NCBI GenBank assembly: GCA_963708895.1 | Contig: CAVPUE010000012.1 | Location: forward strand, 8,998-72,997 | DNA from: Bacillus_BD sp963708895 | GTDB lineage: Bacteria; Bacillota; Bacilli; Bacillales; Cytobacillaceae | Length of the DNA stretch: 64,000 nucleotides | Reading direction: 5' to 3' | Shown here: positions 17,956 to 27,044 of the stretch, in pieces | How the letters are laid out: each line of letters begins with the position of its first letter | Numbering within the stretch: the stretch's first letter is position 1 | Position numbers and translations under genes: made by a program | Notes under the pieces: model-generated | Database searches by the model: none | The model's input: the letters and a program-made list of their open reading frames with translations, nothing else | What the model was told of the DNA's origin: nothing

Positions 17956-18687
17956 ATGACATTTACGATTTATCCTGCTATTGATATGAGAGGCGGGAAA
18001 TGTGTTCGATTGATACAAGGTGATTATAATAAAGAAACAATTTATGGGGATTCTCCTTTTGATATGGCCAAATCCTTTAAGGATGCGGGTGCTACTTGGA
18101 TTCATATGGTTGACCTTGATGGGGCGAAGGATGGAAAGCGCGTGAATGATTCATTCGTGGTTAGAGCCGCAAAAGAATTAGGGGTCAATGTCCAAATTGG
18201 CGGAGGAATCCGTACCGAAGAGGATGTTGTTCACTATCTCGAAAATGGCGTAGCAAGAGTGATTATCGGCAGTATGGCCATTTCCCATCCCGAGTTTGCG
18301 ATTGAGATGATTAAAAAGTATGGTGAGAAAATCGCGATTGGGATTGATGCGAAAAATGGCTTTGTTGCCACACATGGCTGGCTCAACACATCAGAAGCAA
18401 AGGCCGTTGATGTTGGTAAAAAATTTGCTGATGCTGGTGCTGAGACGTTTATTTTTACCGATATTGCAACAGACGGGATGCTAACTGGTCCAAATATTGA
18501 AGCCGTAAAAAAAATGGCGATCGAAACGGGTAAAAACGTGATAGCATCTGGCGGTGTAAGTAGCCTCGAAGATCTATCTAATTTAAAAGAATACTCCGCA
18601 CAGGGTGTTAGTGGTGCCATCGTTGGTAAAGCGATTTATGAAGGACGGTTTACAGTTGCGGAAGCATTGAATGAGGTGGGTGTCTAA
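17956..18687 (+). CDS. hisA: ProFAR isomerase HisA
   Basis: TIM-barrel enzyme converting ProFAR to PRFAR in histidine synthesis. 243 residues. PAIDMRGGKCVRLIQGDY at the N-terminus supplies the catalytic Asp; the phosphate-binding repeats are VQIGGGIRTEEDV and VIASGGVSSLEDL; FTDIATDGML carries the second catalytic Asp. The RBS AAAGGGGA precedes the ATG. Its stop overlaps the hisF start (TAATG). Confidence 0.96.
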   Translation: MTFTIYPAIDMRGGKCVRLIQGDYNKETIYGDSPFDMAKSFKDAGATWIHMVDLDGAKDGKRVNDSFVVRAAKELGVNVQIGGGIRTEEDVVHYLENGVARVIIGSMAISHPEFAIEMIKKYGEKIAIGIDAKNGFVATHGWLNTSEAKAVDVGKKFADAGAETFIFTDIATDGMLTGPNIEAVKKMAIETGKNVIASGGVSSLEDLSNLKEYSAQGVSGAIVGKAIYEGRFTVAEALNEVGV

Positions 18688-19445
18688 TGGTAACGAAACG
18701 AATAATTCCGTGTCTTGATGTAAAAGAAGGACGAGTGGTAAAAGGCATTCAATTTGTTGAGCTTCGCGATGCAGGTGATCCGGTTGAGTTAGCTCGTTTT
18801 TATGATCAACAAGGAGCAGATGAGTTAGTATTTCTTGATATTTCCGCTTCTAATGAAGGTCGTAAAACAATGGTGGAAGTCGTCAAGGCTGTTGCCTCTG
18901 AGCTTGCGATTCCGTTTACAGTTGGCGGTGGAATCAACTCACTTGAAGATATGAAGCGTATTTTACGTGCAGGTGCAGATAAGGTATCATTAAATACAGC
19001 AGCTGTTCTTAATCCTGACTTAATAAAAGAGGGATCTGACTTTTTTGGTGCTCAATGTATTGTCGTTGCGATTGACGCAAAATGGGATGAGGAACGTGGC
19101 TCATGGGGTGTTTATACACACGGTGGTAAAAAGGCCGCTGATAAAGACGTTATTTCATGGGCAAAAGAAGTCGTCGAGCTCGGTGCTGGTGAAATTCTAC
19201 TAACAAGCATGGACTCTGATGGTGAGAAAAAGGGATTTGATCTTGCCTTAACGAAAGCGGTAAGTGAAGCGGTTACGGTTCCTGTTATTGCTTCAGGCGG
19301 GGCTGGAAATGCGGATCACTTTGTGGACGTATTAACGGAAGGAAAAGCAGACGCAGCATTAGCCGCATCGATTTTCCATTATAAAGAAACCTCTGTGAAC
19401 GAAGTCAAAGCCTATTTAAAAGAAAAAGGCGTGAATGTAAGGTGA
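18687..19445 (+). CDS. hisF: Imidazole glycerol phosphate synthase, cyclase subunit
   Basis: TIM-barrel synthase that uses ammonia channelled from HisH to form IGP and AICAR. 252 residues. RIIPCLDVKEGRVVKG holds the catalytic Asp11, FTVGGGINSLEDM and VIASGGAGNADHF bind the phosphates, and LTSMDSDGEKKGFD carries Asp130. Overlaps hisA by one base and hisI by four, consistent with translational coupling. Confidence 0.96.
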   Translation: MVTKRIIPCLDVKEGRVVKGIQFVELRDAGDPVELARFYDQQGADELVFLDISASNEGRKTMVEVVKAVASELAIPFTVGGGINSLEDMKRILRAGADKVSLNTAAVLNPDLIKEGSDFFGAQCIVVAIDAKWDEERGSWGVYTHGGKKAADKDVISWAKEVVELGAGEILLTSMDSDGEKKGFDLALTKAVSEAVTVPVIASGGAGNADHFVDVLTEGKADAALAASIFHYKETSVNEVKAYLKEKGVNVR

Positions 19446-20095
19446 AAATCGAAGACGTTAAATATGATGAAAAAGGGTTAATTCCTGCTATCGTGCAAGA
19501 TGCGACGACAAAAGAAGTTTTAACGCTTGCGTATATGAATCGTACTTCATTGGAAAAATCACTGGAATCTGGTGAAACTTGGTTCTACAGCCGTTCTCGT
19601 CAGGAATTATGGCATAAAGGGGCAACAAGCGGCAATACGCAAAAAATCGTTTCGATGAAACTGGATTGTGACCGTGATGCGCTTGTCGTTCTTGTTCATC
19701 CAGCAGGACCGGCATGTCATACAGGTGAAATTAGTTGTTTTAATGAATCTATTTATTCAAAAGAAGGTGCTCAAAGCATGGATGCAAAATTATCAGACTA
19801 TCAAATTTTAATGACTCTAGAAGAAGTCATCGCACAACGTGAAAAAGAACGCCCTGAAGGAGCTTATACGACTTATTTATTTGAAGAAGGAGTCGATAAA
19901 ATCCTCAAAAAGGTCGGAGAAGAAGCAACTGAAGTCGTAATCGCAGCAAAAAACCGCGACCCTGAAGAATTAAAATGGGAAGCATCAGATCTCATCTACC
20001 ACCTAATGGTTTTATTACGTGAACAAGGACTCCCATTCAAAGAAGTTCTAAAAGTTTTAGAAGAAAGACATTTAACAAAAGAAAAAGCAGAATAA
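19442..20095 (+). CDS. hisI: Bifunctional PRA-CH / PRA-PH (HisI, HisIE)
   Basis: Fusion of phosphoribosyl-AMP cyclohydrolase (about residues 1-105) and phosphoribosyl-ATP pyrophosphatase (about 115-200). The cyclohydrolase half has KLDCDRDALVV and the zinc ligands in CHTGEISCF. The pyrophosphatase half has KKVGEEATEVVIAAKN and DLIYHLMVLL. The start is GTG at 19442 overlapping the hisF stop. Last gene of the his operon, followed by a strong terminator. Confidence 0.95.
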   Translation: MKIEDVKYDEKGLIPAIVQDATTKEVLTLAYMNRTSLEKSLESGETWFYSRSRQELWHKGATSGNTQKIVSMKLDCDRDALVVLVHPAGPACHTGEISCFNESIYSKEGAQSMDAKLSDYQILMTLEEVIAQREKERPEGAYTTYLFEEGVDKILKKVGEEATEVVIAAKNRDPEELKWEASDLIYHLMVLLREQGLPFKEVLKVLEERHLTKEKAE

Positions 20096-20100
20096 ATCGA

Positions 20101-20156
20101 TGCCTGACACCTCAAAAAGAAAGTAAACTTTTTGAGGTGGACAGGCTTTTGTTATG
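20101..20156 (+). terminator. Terminator of the his operon
   Basis: Long stem CCTGACACCTCAAAAAG / CTTTTTGAGGTGGACAGG followed by CTTTTGTT. Beyond it, 20157-20278 shows nothing recognisable. Confidence 0.85.
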
Positions 20157-20278
20157 TCTAATTAATATTCTTGACTAGCAATCCTTTCATTCTTAGAATT
20201 AATTAAACTAATGGGTTTACTGATGTTTTAATAAGCGTAAATAAAGGATAATTATTTTCTATAAAGAAATCATTGATT

Positions 20279-20472
20279 AACTTCATTCAGCAGAAGTCTC
20301 TAAACGATTATAAGTGGTGAGATGAATGCTAGCTTTTAATAATTCAGTGGGGGTTCAAACCCCGGCTGAATGCAGTTAAAGCCTCCGGCGGATGCCTCGG
20401 ATTTTTTAATGGTATTTTATCGAGCGAGCTCGATAAAAATCCGGGCGCAAATTCGGCGAGCGAATTTGATTA
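20279..20472 (+). repeat. Palindromic dispersed element, copy 1 (possible IS200/IS605-type remnant)
   Basis: A non-coding stretch of stacked hairpins: CATTCAGC...GCTGAATG, GGGGTTCAAACCCC, ATTTTATCGAGC/GCTCGATAAAAAT and CAAATTCG...CGAATTTG. A shorter relative lies at 34067-34210 on the other strand and shares AACTTCATTCAGCA, CTCGGnnnATGC..CGGATTTTT and CAAATTCGnnnnnCGAATTTG blocks in the same order. The style resembles the structured right end of IS200/IS605 elements. No transposase or TnpB gene is present. The family assignment is inference. Confidence 0.45.
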
Positions 20473-20490
20473 ATAAGGGGACAGGAAATC

Positions 20491-20994
20491 ATGATTATTC
20501 GCGATGCATATGAAAAAGAATTACCAGTTCTTCGAGAATTAAGAATCAACGCATACAAAGAACATGAGTATAAAATTAATGAGGATCATTGGAAAGTTCT
20601 TAACAGGCAAATTTCGCTAAAAGTGGAAATGCATCCTGATGTGGAACAACTGGTCGCTGAAATTGATGGGAAAATTGTGGGCTCAGTCGTATTATTTGCT
20701 CCAAAAATGGATGCTTATAGTGGATTAATGAACGAGGAGCCTGACTATCCAGAATTACGAATGCTTGCAGTTTCACCGGATGCTCGAGGAAAAGGGGTCG
20801 CATCGGCATTAATTAAGGAATGCATTCAACGTGCAAAAAACAAAGGCTTTACTGCATTGGGTTTACATACCGCGGATTTCATGGAATCTGCGATTACTTT
20901 ATATGGTCAACTTGGTTTTGAGCGTTTACCACAGTTTGACTTTGAACCGGCTAATGATGGCATTATTGTCAAAGCCTTTCGAATTTCGTTTTAG
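20491..20994 (+). CDS. GNAT-family N-acetyltransferase
   Basis: 167-residue protein with the acetyl-CoA-binding motif A near residues 89-115 (LRMLAVSPDARGKGVASALI) and motif B GLHTADFMESAITLYGQLGFER. Substrate not predictable. The ATG at 20491 follows AGGGGACAGGA. It stands between two structured intergenic sequences and is not part of the B. subtilis his-yvcD order, so it is likely an accessory insertion. It may be co-transcribed with the amidohydrolase 63 bp downstream. Confidence 0.85.
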   Translation: MIIRDAYEKELPVLRELRINAYKEHEYKINEDHWKVLNRQISLKVEMHPDVEQLVAEIDGKIVGSVVLFAPKMDAYSGLMNEEPDYPELRMLAVSPDARGKGVASALIKECIQRAKNKGFTALGLHTADFMESAITLYGQLGFERLPQFDFEPANDGIIVKAFRISF

Positions 20995-21057
20995 ATATAA
21001 TAGAAATAAGACAAGTAGCTTGTGCTTATTAAATTAGGAAAGAAGGATACAAAAAAT

Positions 21058-22215
21058 ATGAAACTCAAAGAAGATCAAAGCAAATTACAAGAAAAACTTG
21101 TATCCTACCGCAGAGAATTGCATGAAAATCCAGAACTCTCCTTAAAGGAATATGAAACAACGGAAAGAATTCGCAGATGGCTAACAGAAGCAGGAATCAC
21201 GATACGAGATTATCCATTAGAAGTCGGTGTCATTGCTGAAATCGTTGGTGACAGGCCAGGTCCAACCATCGCCTTACGAGCAGATATTGATGCCTTACCG
21301 ATTAAAGAAGAAACAGATTTATCTTTTGCATCCAAAAACGAAGGCGTGATGCATGCCTGTGGCCATGATTTTCACACATCCTCAATCATTGGAGCAGCCA
21401 TCCTTTTACAAGAACGCCGAACTGAAATAAAAGGAACGGTCAGAATTATTTTCCAACCGGCAGAAGAAGTTGCCCAAGGCGCCCAATTAATCGAGAAAGC
21501 TGGTGCGCTTGAAGGAGTTAAAGCCATATTTGGGATGCATAATAAACCAGATTTACCAGTTGGAACGATTGGCGTACGTGAAGGCTCTTTAATGGCAAGT
21601 GTCGATCGCTTTGAAATAGAGGTAAAAGGTGTTGGGGGACATGCAGGAATTCCAAATAACAGCATCGATCCGATTGTAGTAGCTAGTCAGATTGTCTCAT
21701 CTCTCCAAACGATTGTGAGCCGCAGTTTAAGCTCCTTACAAAATGTTGTCATCAGTATTACTCAAATCCATGCTGGAAACACATGGAATGTTATCCCAGA
21801 AAAGGTATTTATGGAAGGAACGGTTCGTACTTTTCAAAATGAAGCACGGGATCTGGTTCCTAATTTAATGAAACGGACGATTGAAGGTGTAGCGAGTGGG
21901 TTAGGAGCCAAGGCTGAATTTCGTTGGTTTCCATATATGCCGGTTGTTAACAATTCACCAGCCTTTACAAAAATCGTGGGAGATACGGCATTAGAGCTTG
22001 GTTACGAAGTTGAAGCAGCGGCTCAAAGTCCTGCTGGTGAAGACTTTGCTTACTATCAAATGAAAATTCCTGGATTTTTTGTCTGGATGGGTGTGAACGG
22101 TCCAAAAGAATGGCATCATCCTTCGTTTACCTTAAATGAAAATGGACTTCTAGTAGCAGCAAATTATTTTTCCAACCTTGCCATCAATGTGTTAAATGAA
22201 TGGAAAACAAAGTAA
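21058..22215 (+). CDS. M20-family amidohydrolase (YxeP/hippurate hydrolase-like)
   Basis: Metallopeptidase-fold amidohydrolase of the M20D group, which hydrolyses N-acyl amino acids. About 385 residues. Metal ligands lie in MHACGHDFHTS (Cys101, His103) and PAEEVAQGA. The lid domain motif is GGHAGIPNNSIDPI, and the late motif AGEDFAYY is followed by GPKEWHHPSF. ATG 21058 is chosen because AGGAAAGAAGG stands 10 bp before it; a GTG at 21022 would add 12 non-conserved residues. The acyl substrate is unknown. Confidence 0.88.
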   Translation: MKLKEDQSKLQEKLVSYRRELHENPELSLKEYETTERIRRWLTEAGITIRDYPLEVGVIAEIVGDRPGPTIALRADIDALPIKEETDLSFASKNEGVMHACGHDFHTSSIIGAAILLQERRTEIKGTVRIIFQPAEEVAQGAQLIEKAGALEGVKAIFGMHNKPDLPVGTIGVREGSLMASVDRFEIEVKGVGGHAGIPNNSIDPIVVASQIVSSLQTIVSRSLSSLQNVVISITQIHAGNTWNVIPEKVFMEGTVRTFQNEARDLVPNLMKRTIEGVASGLGAKAEFRWFPYMPVVNNSPAFTKIVGDTALELGYEVEAAAQSPAGEDFAYYQMKIPGFFVWMGVNGPKEWHHPSFTLNENGLLVAANYFSNLAINVLNEWKTK

Positions 22216-22312
22216 TTAATAAAAGAGCGATAAAAAAAGAATGAGTCCTTTTGGTCTAGTGGGGAATATGGTATAATTGTTCGGTTAAGAACAATAGAAA
22301 ATGGAGGATTCC

Positions 22313-23815
22313 ATGAGTAAAAACTCTCAAGCTAAATCAAAAGGACAATTGTTGTCGTTTAACCCTACGGGTGAATATTATTTTACATTAGGCTTGAAGG
22401 CATTCCAGCGTCGTGAATTTCAAAAGGCAATCAAATATTTAAAAAGAGCCATGAACCTAGAACCGGGTGAACCGATGATTGTGTGTCAGCTGGCCATTAT
22501 CTATACAGAAATTGGAGAATTTCATCAATCCAATGAACTTTTACATTCTATCTTAGAAGAACTGGATGAAGAGATGGTGGAATGTCATTATTTTCTTGCC
22601 AATAACTATGCCCATTTGGGATATTTCAAGGACTCGTATTCCCATGTGACCTTTTATCTAGAACATGATCAGACTGGAGATTTTCAAGATGAAGCAGAAG
22701 ATCTGTTAGAAATTCTGACGGTTGAGGAAGATGTCTTAGATGAGGATTCTTATGAAGATGACGAACTTATTATGAGACAAGAACAAGCAAAAGGATTTCT
22801 CGAATCAGGCCATTTTCCAAAGGCAGTAAAACTGCTCAAAGCAGTGATTAAAGATTATCCTGAATATTGGTCAGCCTATAATAACTTGGCATTAGCTTAT
22901 TTTTATCTAGGTGAGGTAGAAAAAGCTTCGAATGTGTTAGACCTTGTAATGGAAAAAAACCCAGGTAATTTACATGCTATTTGCAACAGGCTCGTGTTCG
23001 CTTATTTTCAAAAAGATACACAAGAAGTAAATGAAATTAAAGAAGTACTTAAGAAAATCAAGCCGATGCTCAGTGAACATCAATTTAAGTTAGGAGCAAC
23101 CTATGCTTTAATGGGAGAGTATGAACTAGCATATATGTGGTTCCATAAGCTTTATAAGCAAGGGTTTGATGGAGATGGACCTTTTTATTACTGGTTCTCT
23201 TATGCGGCCTATTTTACAGGAAGAGAGCAACTGGCCCATAAATGCTGGGAAAAACTCATGACCATTAACCCGGACAAGAGAGACTTGGCACCGTGGAATA
23301 AAGAACGCAGGGAAGTTGACAATGATTTAGAAGAATCTGATGAATGGATCTTGGAAAACTTGGAAAGTGACGAAATGGGAGAAAGATTATTTGCTATTTT
23401 TCTGCTATCCAAGTCGCAACATAAAGAAGACCTTTTATCTAAAAAACAAGTACTTGCTAATAAGAAATTTTCAATCTTAGAAACTCAATATGTAAACATG
23501 GTTCAATCTGGCAAAGAAGTAGAAAGTGGTCAAATCAATATTGCCCATGAAACGGCTCAACTTCTTTATCAACGCCATCATCCAATCGGAACAGTAGAAG
23601 CCGGACTTTATTTATTATGGTTTTCTGTATTTGCGGAAATGCTAGAAGCACAGGTCACGATGAAAAATGAAAAAGCTTTGGCTGCGGCCATGGATTATAT
23701 TTGGAAAAAACTTAGAGATGAAAAATGTTCACAGAAACAAATATCATCTCAATATGGACTTTCTACATCAACACTACAGAAATATATAAAACTGATTCAC
23801 GAGTTTCTAGATTGA
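22313..23815 (+). CDS. yvcD: Tetratricopeptide-repeat protein YvcD
   Basis: 500-residue soluble protein with TPR units near residues 20-125 and 155-240 (FTLGLKAFQRREFQKAIKYLKRAM, AYNNLALAYFYLGEVEKASNVL). The C-terminal region ends in a helix-turn-helix-like stretch (QKQISSQYGLSTSTLQKYI). B. subtilis has a TPR protein, YvcD, in this interval beside trxB. The ATG at 22313 follows GGAGG. A TATAAT box lies at about 22272. Function unknown; the C-terminal HTH-like segment hints at DNA or protein contact but is weak evidence. Confidence 0.8.
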   Translation: MSKNSQAKSKGQLLSFNPTGEYYFTLGLKAFQRREFQKAIKYLKRAMNLEPGEPMIVCQLAIIYTEIGEFHQSNELLHSILEELDEEMVECHYFLANNYAHLGYFKDSYSHVTFYLEHDQTGDFQDEAEDLLEILTVEEDVLDEDSYEDDELIMRQEQAKGFLESGHFPKAVKLLKAVIKDYPEYWSAYNNLALAYFYLGEVEKASNVLDLVMEKNPGNLHAICNRLVFAYFQKDTQEVNEIKEVLKKIKPMLSEHQFKLGATYALMGEYELAYMWFHKLYKQGFDGDGPFYYWFSYAAYFTGREQLAHKCWEKLMTINPDKRDLAPWNKERREVDNDLEESDEWILENLESDEMGERLFAIFLLSKSQHKEDLLSKKQVLANKKFSILETQYVNMVQSGKEVESGQINIAHETAQLLYQRHHPIGTVEAGLYLLWFSVFAEMLEAQVTMKNEKALAAAMDYIWKKLRDEKCSQKQISSQYGLSTSTLQKYIKLIHEFLD

Positions 23816-23958
23816 GCAGATTTTTGGACTTATGAATCGTTCTTTTATAGGATATGGATAAACGGTCAAACTAAAAGTGATCATTATGGCTGATTTCATC
23901 TATATCCTATTTTTTCAGGTAGATGAAACATGCCTGATAATAAAGGAGTGGAACCTTC

Positions 23959-24906
23959 ATGACAGAAGAAAAAATTTATGACGTGATAATTGTAGGAGCA
24001 GGACCAGGCGGAATGACGGCTGCGGTTTATACTTCTCGTGCAAATATGTCAACATTAATGTTAGAACGTGGAGTACCAGGCGGACAAATGGCCAATACAG
24101 AGGGAATCGAAAATTACCCTGGATTTGAATCAATCTTAGGTCCAGACCTTTCGACGAAAATGTTTGAACATGCGAAAAAATTCGGTGCGGAATATGCATA
24201 CGGTGACATAAAAGAAATTATTGATGGCAAGGAATATAAAACCATTGTAGCGGGTTCGAAGGAGTATAAAGCACGCGCTGTGATTATTTCAACAGGTGCA
24301 GAATATAAGAAAATGGGCGTACCTGGTGAAGCAGAACTTGGTGGTCGTGGTGTTTCCTATTGTGCAGTTTGTGATGGCGCATTTTTCAAAAATAAAAATC
24401 TAATTGTCATTGGTGGAGGAGACTCTGCGGTTGAAGAAGGTGTATACTTAACTCGTTTTGCTGAAAAAGTAACGATTGTTCACCGTAGAGATGAGCTTCG
24501 TGCACAAAAGATTCTTCAACAACGTGCATTTGACCATCCAAAAGTAGATTTCATTTGGAATCATACATTAAAATCAATTAATGGTGACAATAAAGTGAGC
24601 AGTGTAACGCTTGTTTCGACTCAAGATGGTTCTGAGCAAGAATTACCGACTGATGGAGTGTTCATTTATATTGGAATGAATCCTCTATCACAGCCGTTTG
24701 AAAACCTAGGCATTACAAACGAAAATGGATATATTGTCACAAATGAATTAATGGAAACAAAAGTTCCAGGCATTTTTGCAGCTGGAGATATTCGTGAAAA
24801 AACACTTAGACAAGTTGTAACGGCAACAGGGGACGGAAGTATTGCTGCATCTAGTGCCCAGCATTACGTTGAAGAGTTAATGGAAGAAATAAAAATTAAA
24901 TCATAA
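23959..24906 (+). CDS. trxB: Thioredoxin reductase
   Basis: FAD/NADPH flavoenzyme that reduces thioredoxin. 315 residues. FAD motif GAGPGG (13-18), redox pair CAVC (Cys135, Cys138), NADPH motif GGGDSAVEEG and the C-terminal FAD contact GIFAAGDIR are intact. Cytosolic. The RBS AAAGGAGTGG precedes the ATG. The stop codon abuts a collapsed copy of the MITE-like repeat. Confidence 0.97.
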   Translation: MTEEKIYDVIIVGAGPGGMTAAVYTSRANMSTLMLERGVPGGQMANTEGIENYPGFESILGPDLSTKMFEHAKKFGAEYAYGDIKEIIDGKEYKTIVAGSKEYKARAVIISTGAEYKKMGVPGEAELGGRGVSYCAVCDGAFFKNKNLIVIGGGDSAVEEGVYLTRFAEKVTIVHRRDELRAQKILQQRAFDHPKVDFIWNHTLKSINGDNKVSSVTLVSTQDGSEQELPTDGVFIYIGMNPLSQPFENLGITNENGYIVTNELMETKVPGIFAAGDIREKTLRQVVTATGDGSIAASSAQHYVEELMEEIKIKS

Positions 24907-24937
24907 GGCTCTTTTCACAAACTTTACGAAAACAGCC
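24907..24937. repeat. Collapsed MITE-like repeat (termini only)
   Basis: GGCTCTTTTCACAAAC joined to TTTACGAAAACAGCC. These match the two terminal repeats of the element at 68-247 with the interior lost. Starts at the trxB stop. The rest of the trxB-phnD gap (24938-25065) shows nothing. Confidence 0.55.
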
Positions 24938-25065
24938 AATCATAATAAAAATGGGGCTTTTTCCAAAAAATTCATCATGTTTTAATCCATTTGTAACATG
25001 AATGAAACATATTTCATGTATGATAAAAATAGAAATTGACCCCCTTTAAAAATAGTTCTTTTGAA

Positions 25066-25097
25066 AGCGCGAGAATCTCTCTTGCGCTCTTTTTTTG
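25066..25097 (+). terminator. Terminator downstream of trxB
   Basis: Stem AGCGCGAGA / TCTTGCGCT followed by CTTTTTTT. Confidence 0.8.
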
Positions 25098-25194
25098 CGT
25101 TTTTTTTACAAAGGTTGATCTTCTATATTGAAAAAATAGATTAGTTAATCCGTATTCTATCGATTAAATGAATCGATGTTTAAAAATGTTCACT

Positions 25195-25223
25195 TTGTTT
25201 ACTAAAATGTGTTCTAGTACAAT
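25195..25223 (+). promoter_or_regulatory. Candidate sigma-A promoter of the ABC importer operon
   Basis: TTGTTT, 17 bp, TACAAT, 43 bp before the substrate-binding protein start. Confidence 0.5.
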
Positions 25224-25265
25224 GAAAAGAGTTGCATAAATATATTAGATAATTGGAGGATATAC

Positions 25266-26177
25266 ATGAAAAAATTAGTATCATTAAGTTTAACCGTTTT
25301 ATTTTTACTCTTTTTAGCTGCCTGTGGAAATACGGATGACGAAGCAAAAGATACAGCGGAAAACGATAAAACAACAGAAGAAACAAAAGAAATCTTCAAA
25401 ATTGGTGCGATTCCGGACCAAAATGCATCTGACTTGAATAGAAGTTTAAGTCAATTGGCTGAACATATTACAGAAGAAACAGGTTTACAAGCAGAATATG
25501 TCCCATCCGTTGATTATGCTGCACTTGTTACCGCTTTTGAACGTGGAGAGATCGATTTAGCTTGGTTTGGTGGATTAACAGGTGTTCAAGCACGAAATGT
25601 GGTACCAGAAGCAGAAGCGATTGCTCAACGTCCATTGGATGAGGAATTCCACTCTGTCTTTATAGCAGGAGCCGATACAGGGATTGAATCACTAGAGGAT
25701 TTAAAAGGAAAAAGCTTTACATTTGGAAGTGAAAGTTCAACGTCAGGACATTTAATGCCACGTTTCTTCTTAAATGAAGCAGGAATCAAGCCTGAAACCG
25801 ACTTTAATGGCGAACCAAACTACTCAGGATCCCATGATAAAACCTATAAATTGGTAGAATCAGGTTCCTTCCAAGCAGGAGCATTAAACGTATCTGTATG
25901 GGAATCCGCAGTGGCCGAGAAAAAAGTGGATACAAGTAAAGTAAAAGTATTCTATACAACTCCAAGTTACTATGACTACAACTGGACGATCAATAAAGTA
26001 GATGAGAAATTTGGAGAGGGAACGAAGCAAAAAATTACCGATACGATTCTAGGGGTTAATAGTACAAACCAACCTGAAATCATGGAATTATTCCAATCTG
26101 AAAATTTCATTGAAACAAAAAATGAAAATTATAAAGCAATTGAGGATGTAGCGAAAGAATTAGGGATTATTAAATAA
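25266..26177 (+). CDS. PhnD-like substrate-binding lipoprotein (phosphonate / putative selenate type)
   Basis: Solute receptor of an ABC importer, 303 residues. It starts with a lipoprotein signal ending at LAAC (lipid-anchored Cys20) and an acidic linker. The mature part has GAIPDQNASDLNR, the DLAWFGGLTGVQAR block, IAQR and EFHSVFIA. From memory, this set fits the subgroup annotated 'putative selenate ABC transporter' better than classical PhnD. The genuine ligand (phosphonate, phosphite, selenate or another oxyanion) is not decided by sequence. Followed by ATPase and permease genes. Confidence 0.85.
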   Translation: MKKLVSLSLTVLFLLFLAACGNTDDEAKDTAENDKTTEETKEIFKIGAIPDQNASDLNRSLSQLAEHITEETGLQAEYVPSVDYAALVTAFERGEIDLAWFGGLTGVQARNVVPEAEAIAQRPLDEEFHSVFIAGADTGIESLEDLKGKSFTFGSESSTSGHLMPRFFLNEAGIKPETDFNGEPNYSGSHDKTYKLVESGSFQAGALNVSVWESAVAEKKVDTSKVKVFYTTPSYYDYNWTINKVDEKFGEGTKQKITDTILGVNSTNQPEIMELFQSENFIETKNENYKAIEDVAKELGIIK

Positions 26178-26223
26178 TATTAGTGCAACGTCTAGTGTTA
26201 ATAGTTTTTAACTTAGAGAATAG

Positions 26224-26261
26224 TCTAGCTACAGCGCCTTAGCAAGGCGCTTACGCTTTTC
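26224..26261. repeat. Short GC-rich palindrome (GCGCCTT..AAGGCGC)
   Basis: CTAGCTACAGCGCCTT followed by AAGGCGCTTACGCTTTT. A partial copy (AAGGCGCTTATGCTTTT) lies at about 29420 before rapZ. Sequences of this type are common intergenic repeats in Bacillus (from memory). It sits directly before the ATPase gene. Confidence 0.5.
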
Positions 26262-26279
26262 AGATAGAAGGTGAAGATA

Positions 26280-27044
26280 TTGTCATCACAAAATATGGTA
26301 GAAGTAAAAAAACTATCGAAATTTTTTGAGCGGAAGATAGCCTTATCTTCCCTTTCTTTTTCGATTAAAAAGGGAGAAATGGTTGCATTGATTGGTCCAA
26401 GTGGTGCGGGAAAAACGACACTGCTCAATATGTTAGCGACCCTCATTAAACCGGATCAAGGTGAAATAACGATTGCCGGTATTCCTGCTGGCAAACTAAA
26501 TAATCGAAAGCTTTTGGCTAAAAAGGTAGGGATGATCCGCCAACAATTCGATCTTGTCGGACAACTTCCTGTTATACATAATGTCCTTGCAGGTCGTTTA
26601 GCAGATTGGGGGTTCTTCAAATCGTTCTGGTCACTCATTGTTCCACAGGAAAAACAAGCGGCTTATAAAGCATTAGAAAAAGTAGGTCTTGCCGAAAAAA
26701 TGACCGAGCTAACCTCAAAATTATCAGGTGGGGAACAGCAACGTGTAGCTTTGGCTCGTTTGCTTTTACAAAAACCTGAAATCATTTTAGCGGATGAACC
26801 TGTTGCCTCTTTAGATCCTGCTCGGGCGGAAGATATTCTTTCGATGCTAACGAGACTTGTACAAGAGGAAGATCAAACCTTGGTTACGAGTTTGCATTCC
26901 GTTGAATATGCTCGAAAATATTTCACAAGAATCATTGCCATAAAAGAGGGAAAGCTCTTTTTTGACTTACCAGTACATGAAGTAACAGACTCCTTATTAA
27001 CTGAACTTTATTCGCTTGAGGAGCTGGCAGTCCATGAATCTTAA
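26280..27044 (+). CDS. PhnC-like ABC transporter ATPase
   Basis: ATPase of the importer. Walker A GPSGAGKTT, Q-loop IRQQFDLV, signature LSGGEQQRVALAR and Walker B ILADEP are intact; the H-loop reads TSLHS. Length about 254 aa. I chose TTG 26280 because AAGGTGA precedes it at suitable spacing; GTG 26271 and an internal ATG are alternatives. It overlaps the permease start by 11 bp. Confidence 0.85.
   Translation: MSSQNMVEVKKLSKFFERKIALSSLSFSIKKGEMVALIGPSGAGKTTLLNMLATLIKPDQGEITIAGIPAGKLNNRKLLAKKVGMIRQQFDLVGQLPVIHNVLAGRLADWGFFKSFWSLIVPQEKQAAYKALEKVGLAEKMTELTSKLSGGEQQRVALARLLLQKPEIILADEPVASLDPARAEDILSMLTRLVQEEDQTLVTSLHSVEYARKYFTRIIAIKEGKLFFDLPVHEVTDSLLTELYSLEELAVHES

Noticed and set aside
20341..20375. 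tRNA gene (GGGGTTCAAACCCC resembles a T-arm)
   Set aside because: No acceptor, D-arm or anticodon arm can be built around it.
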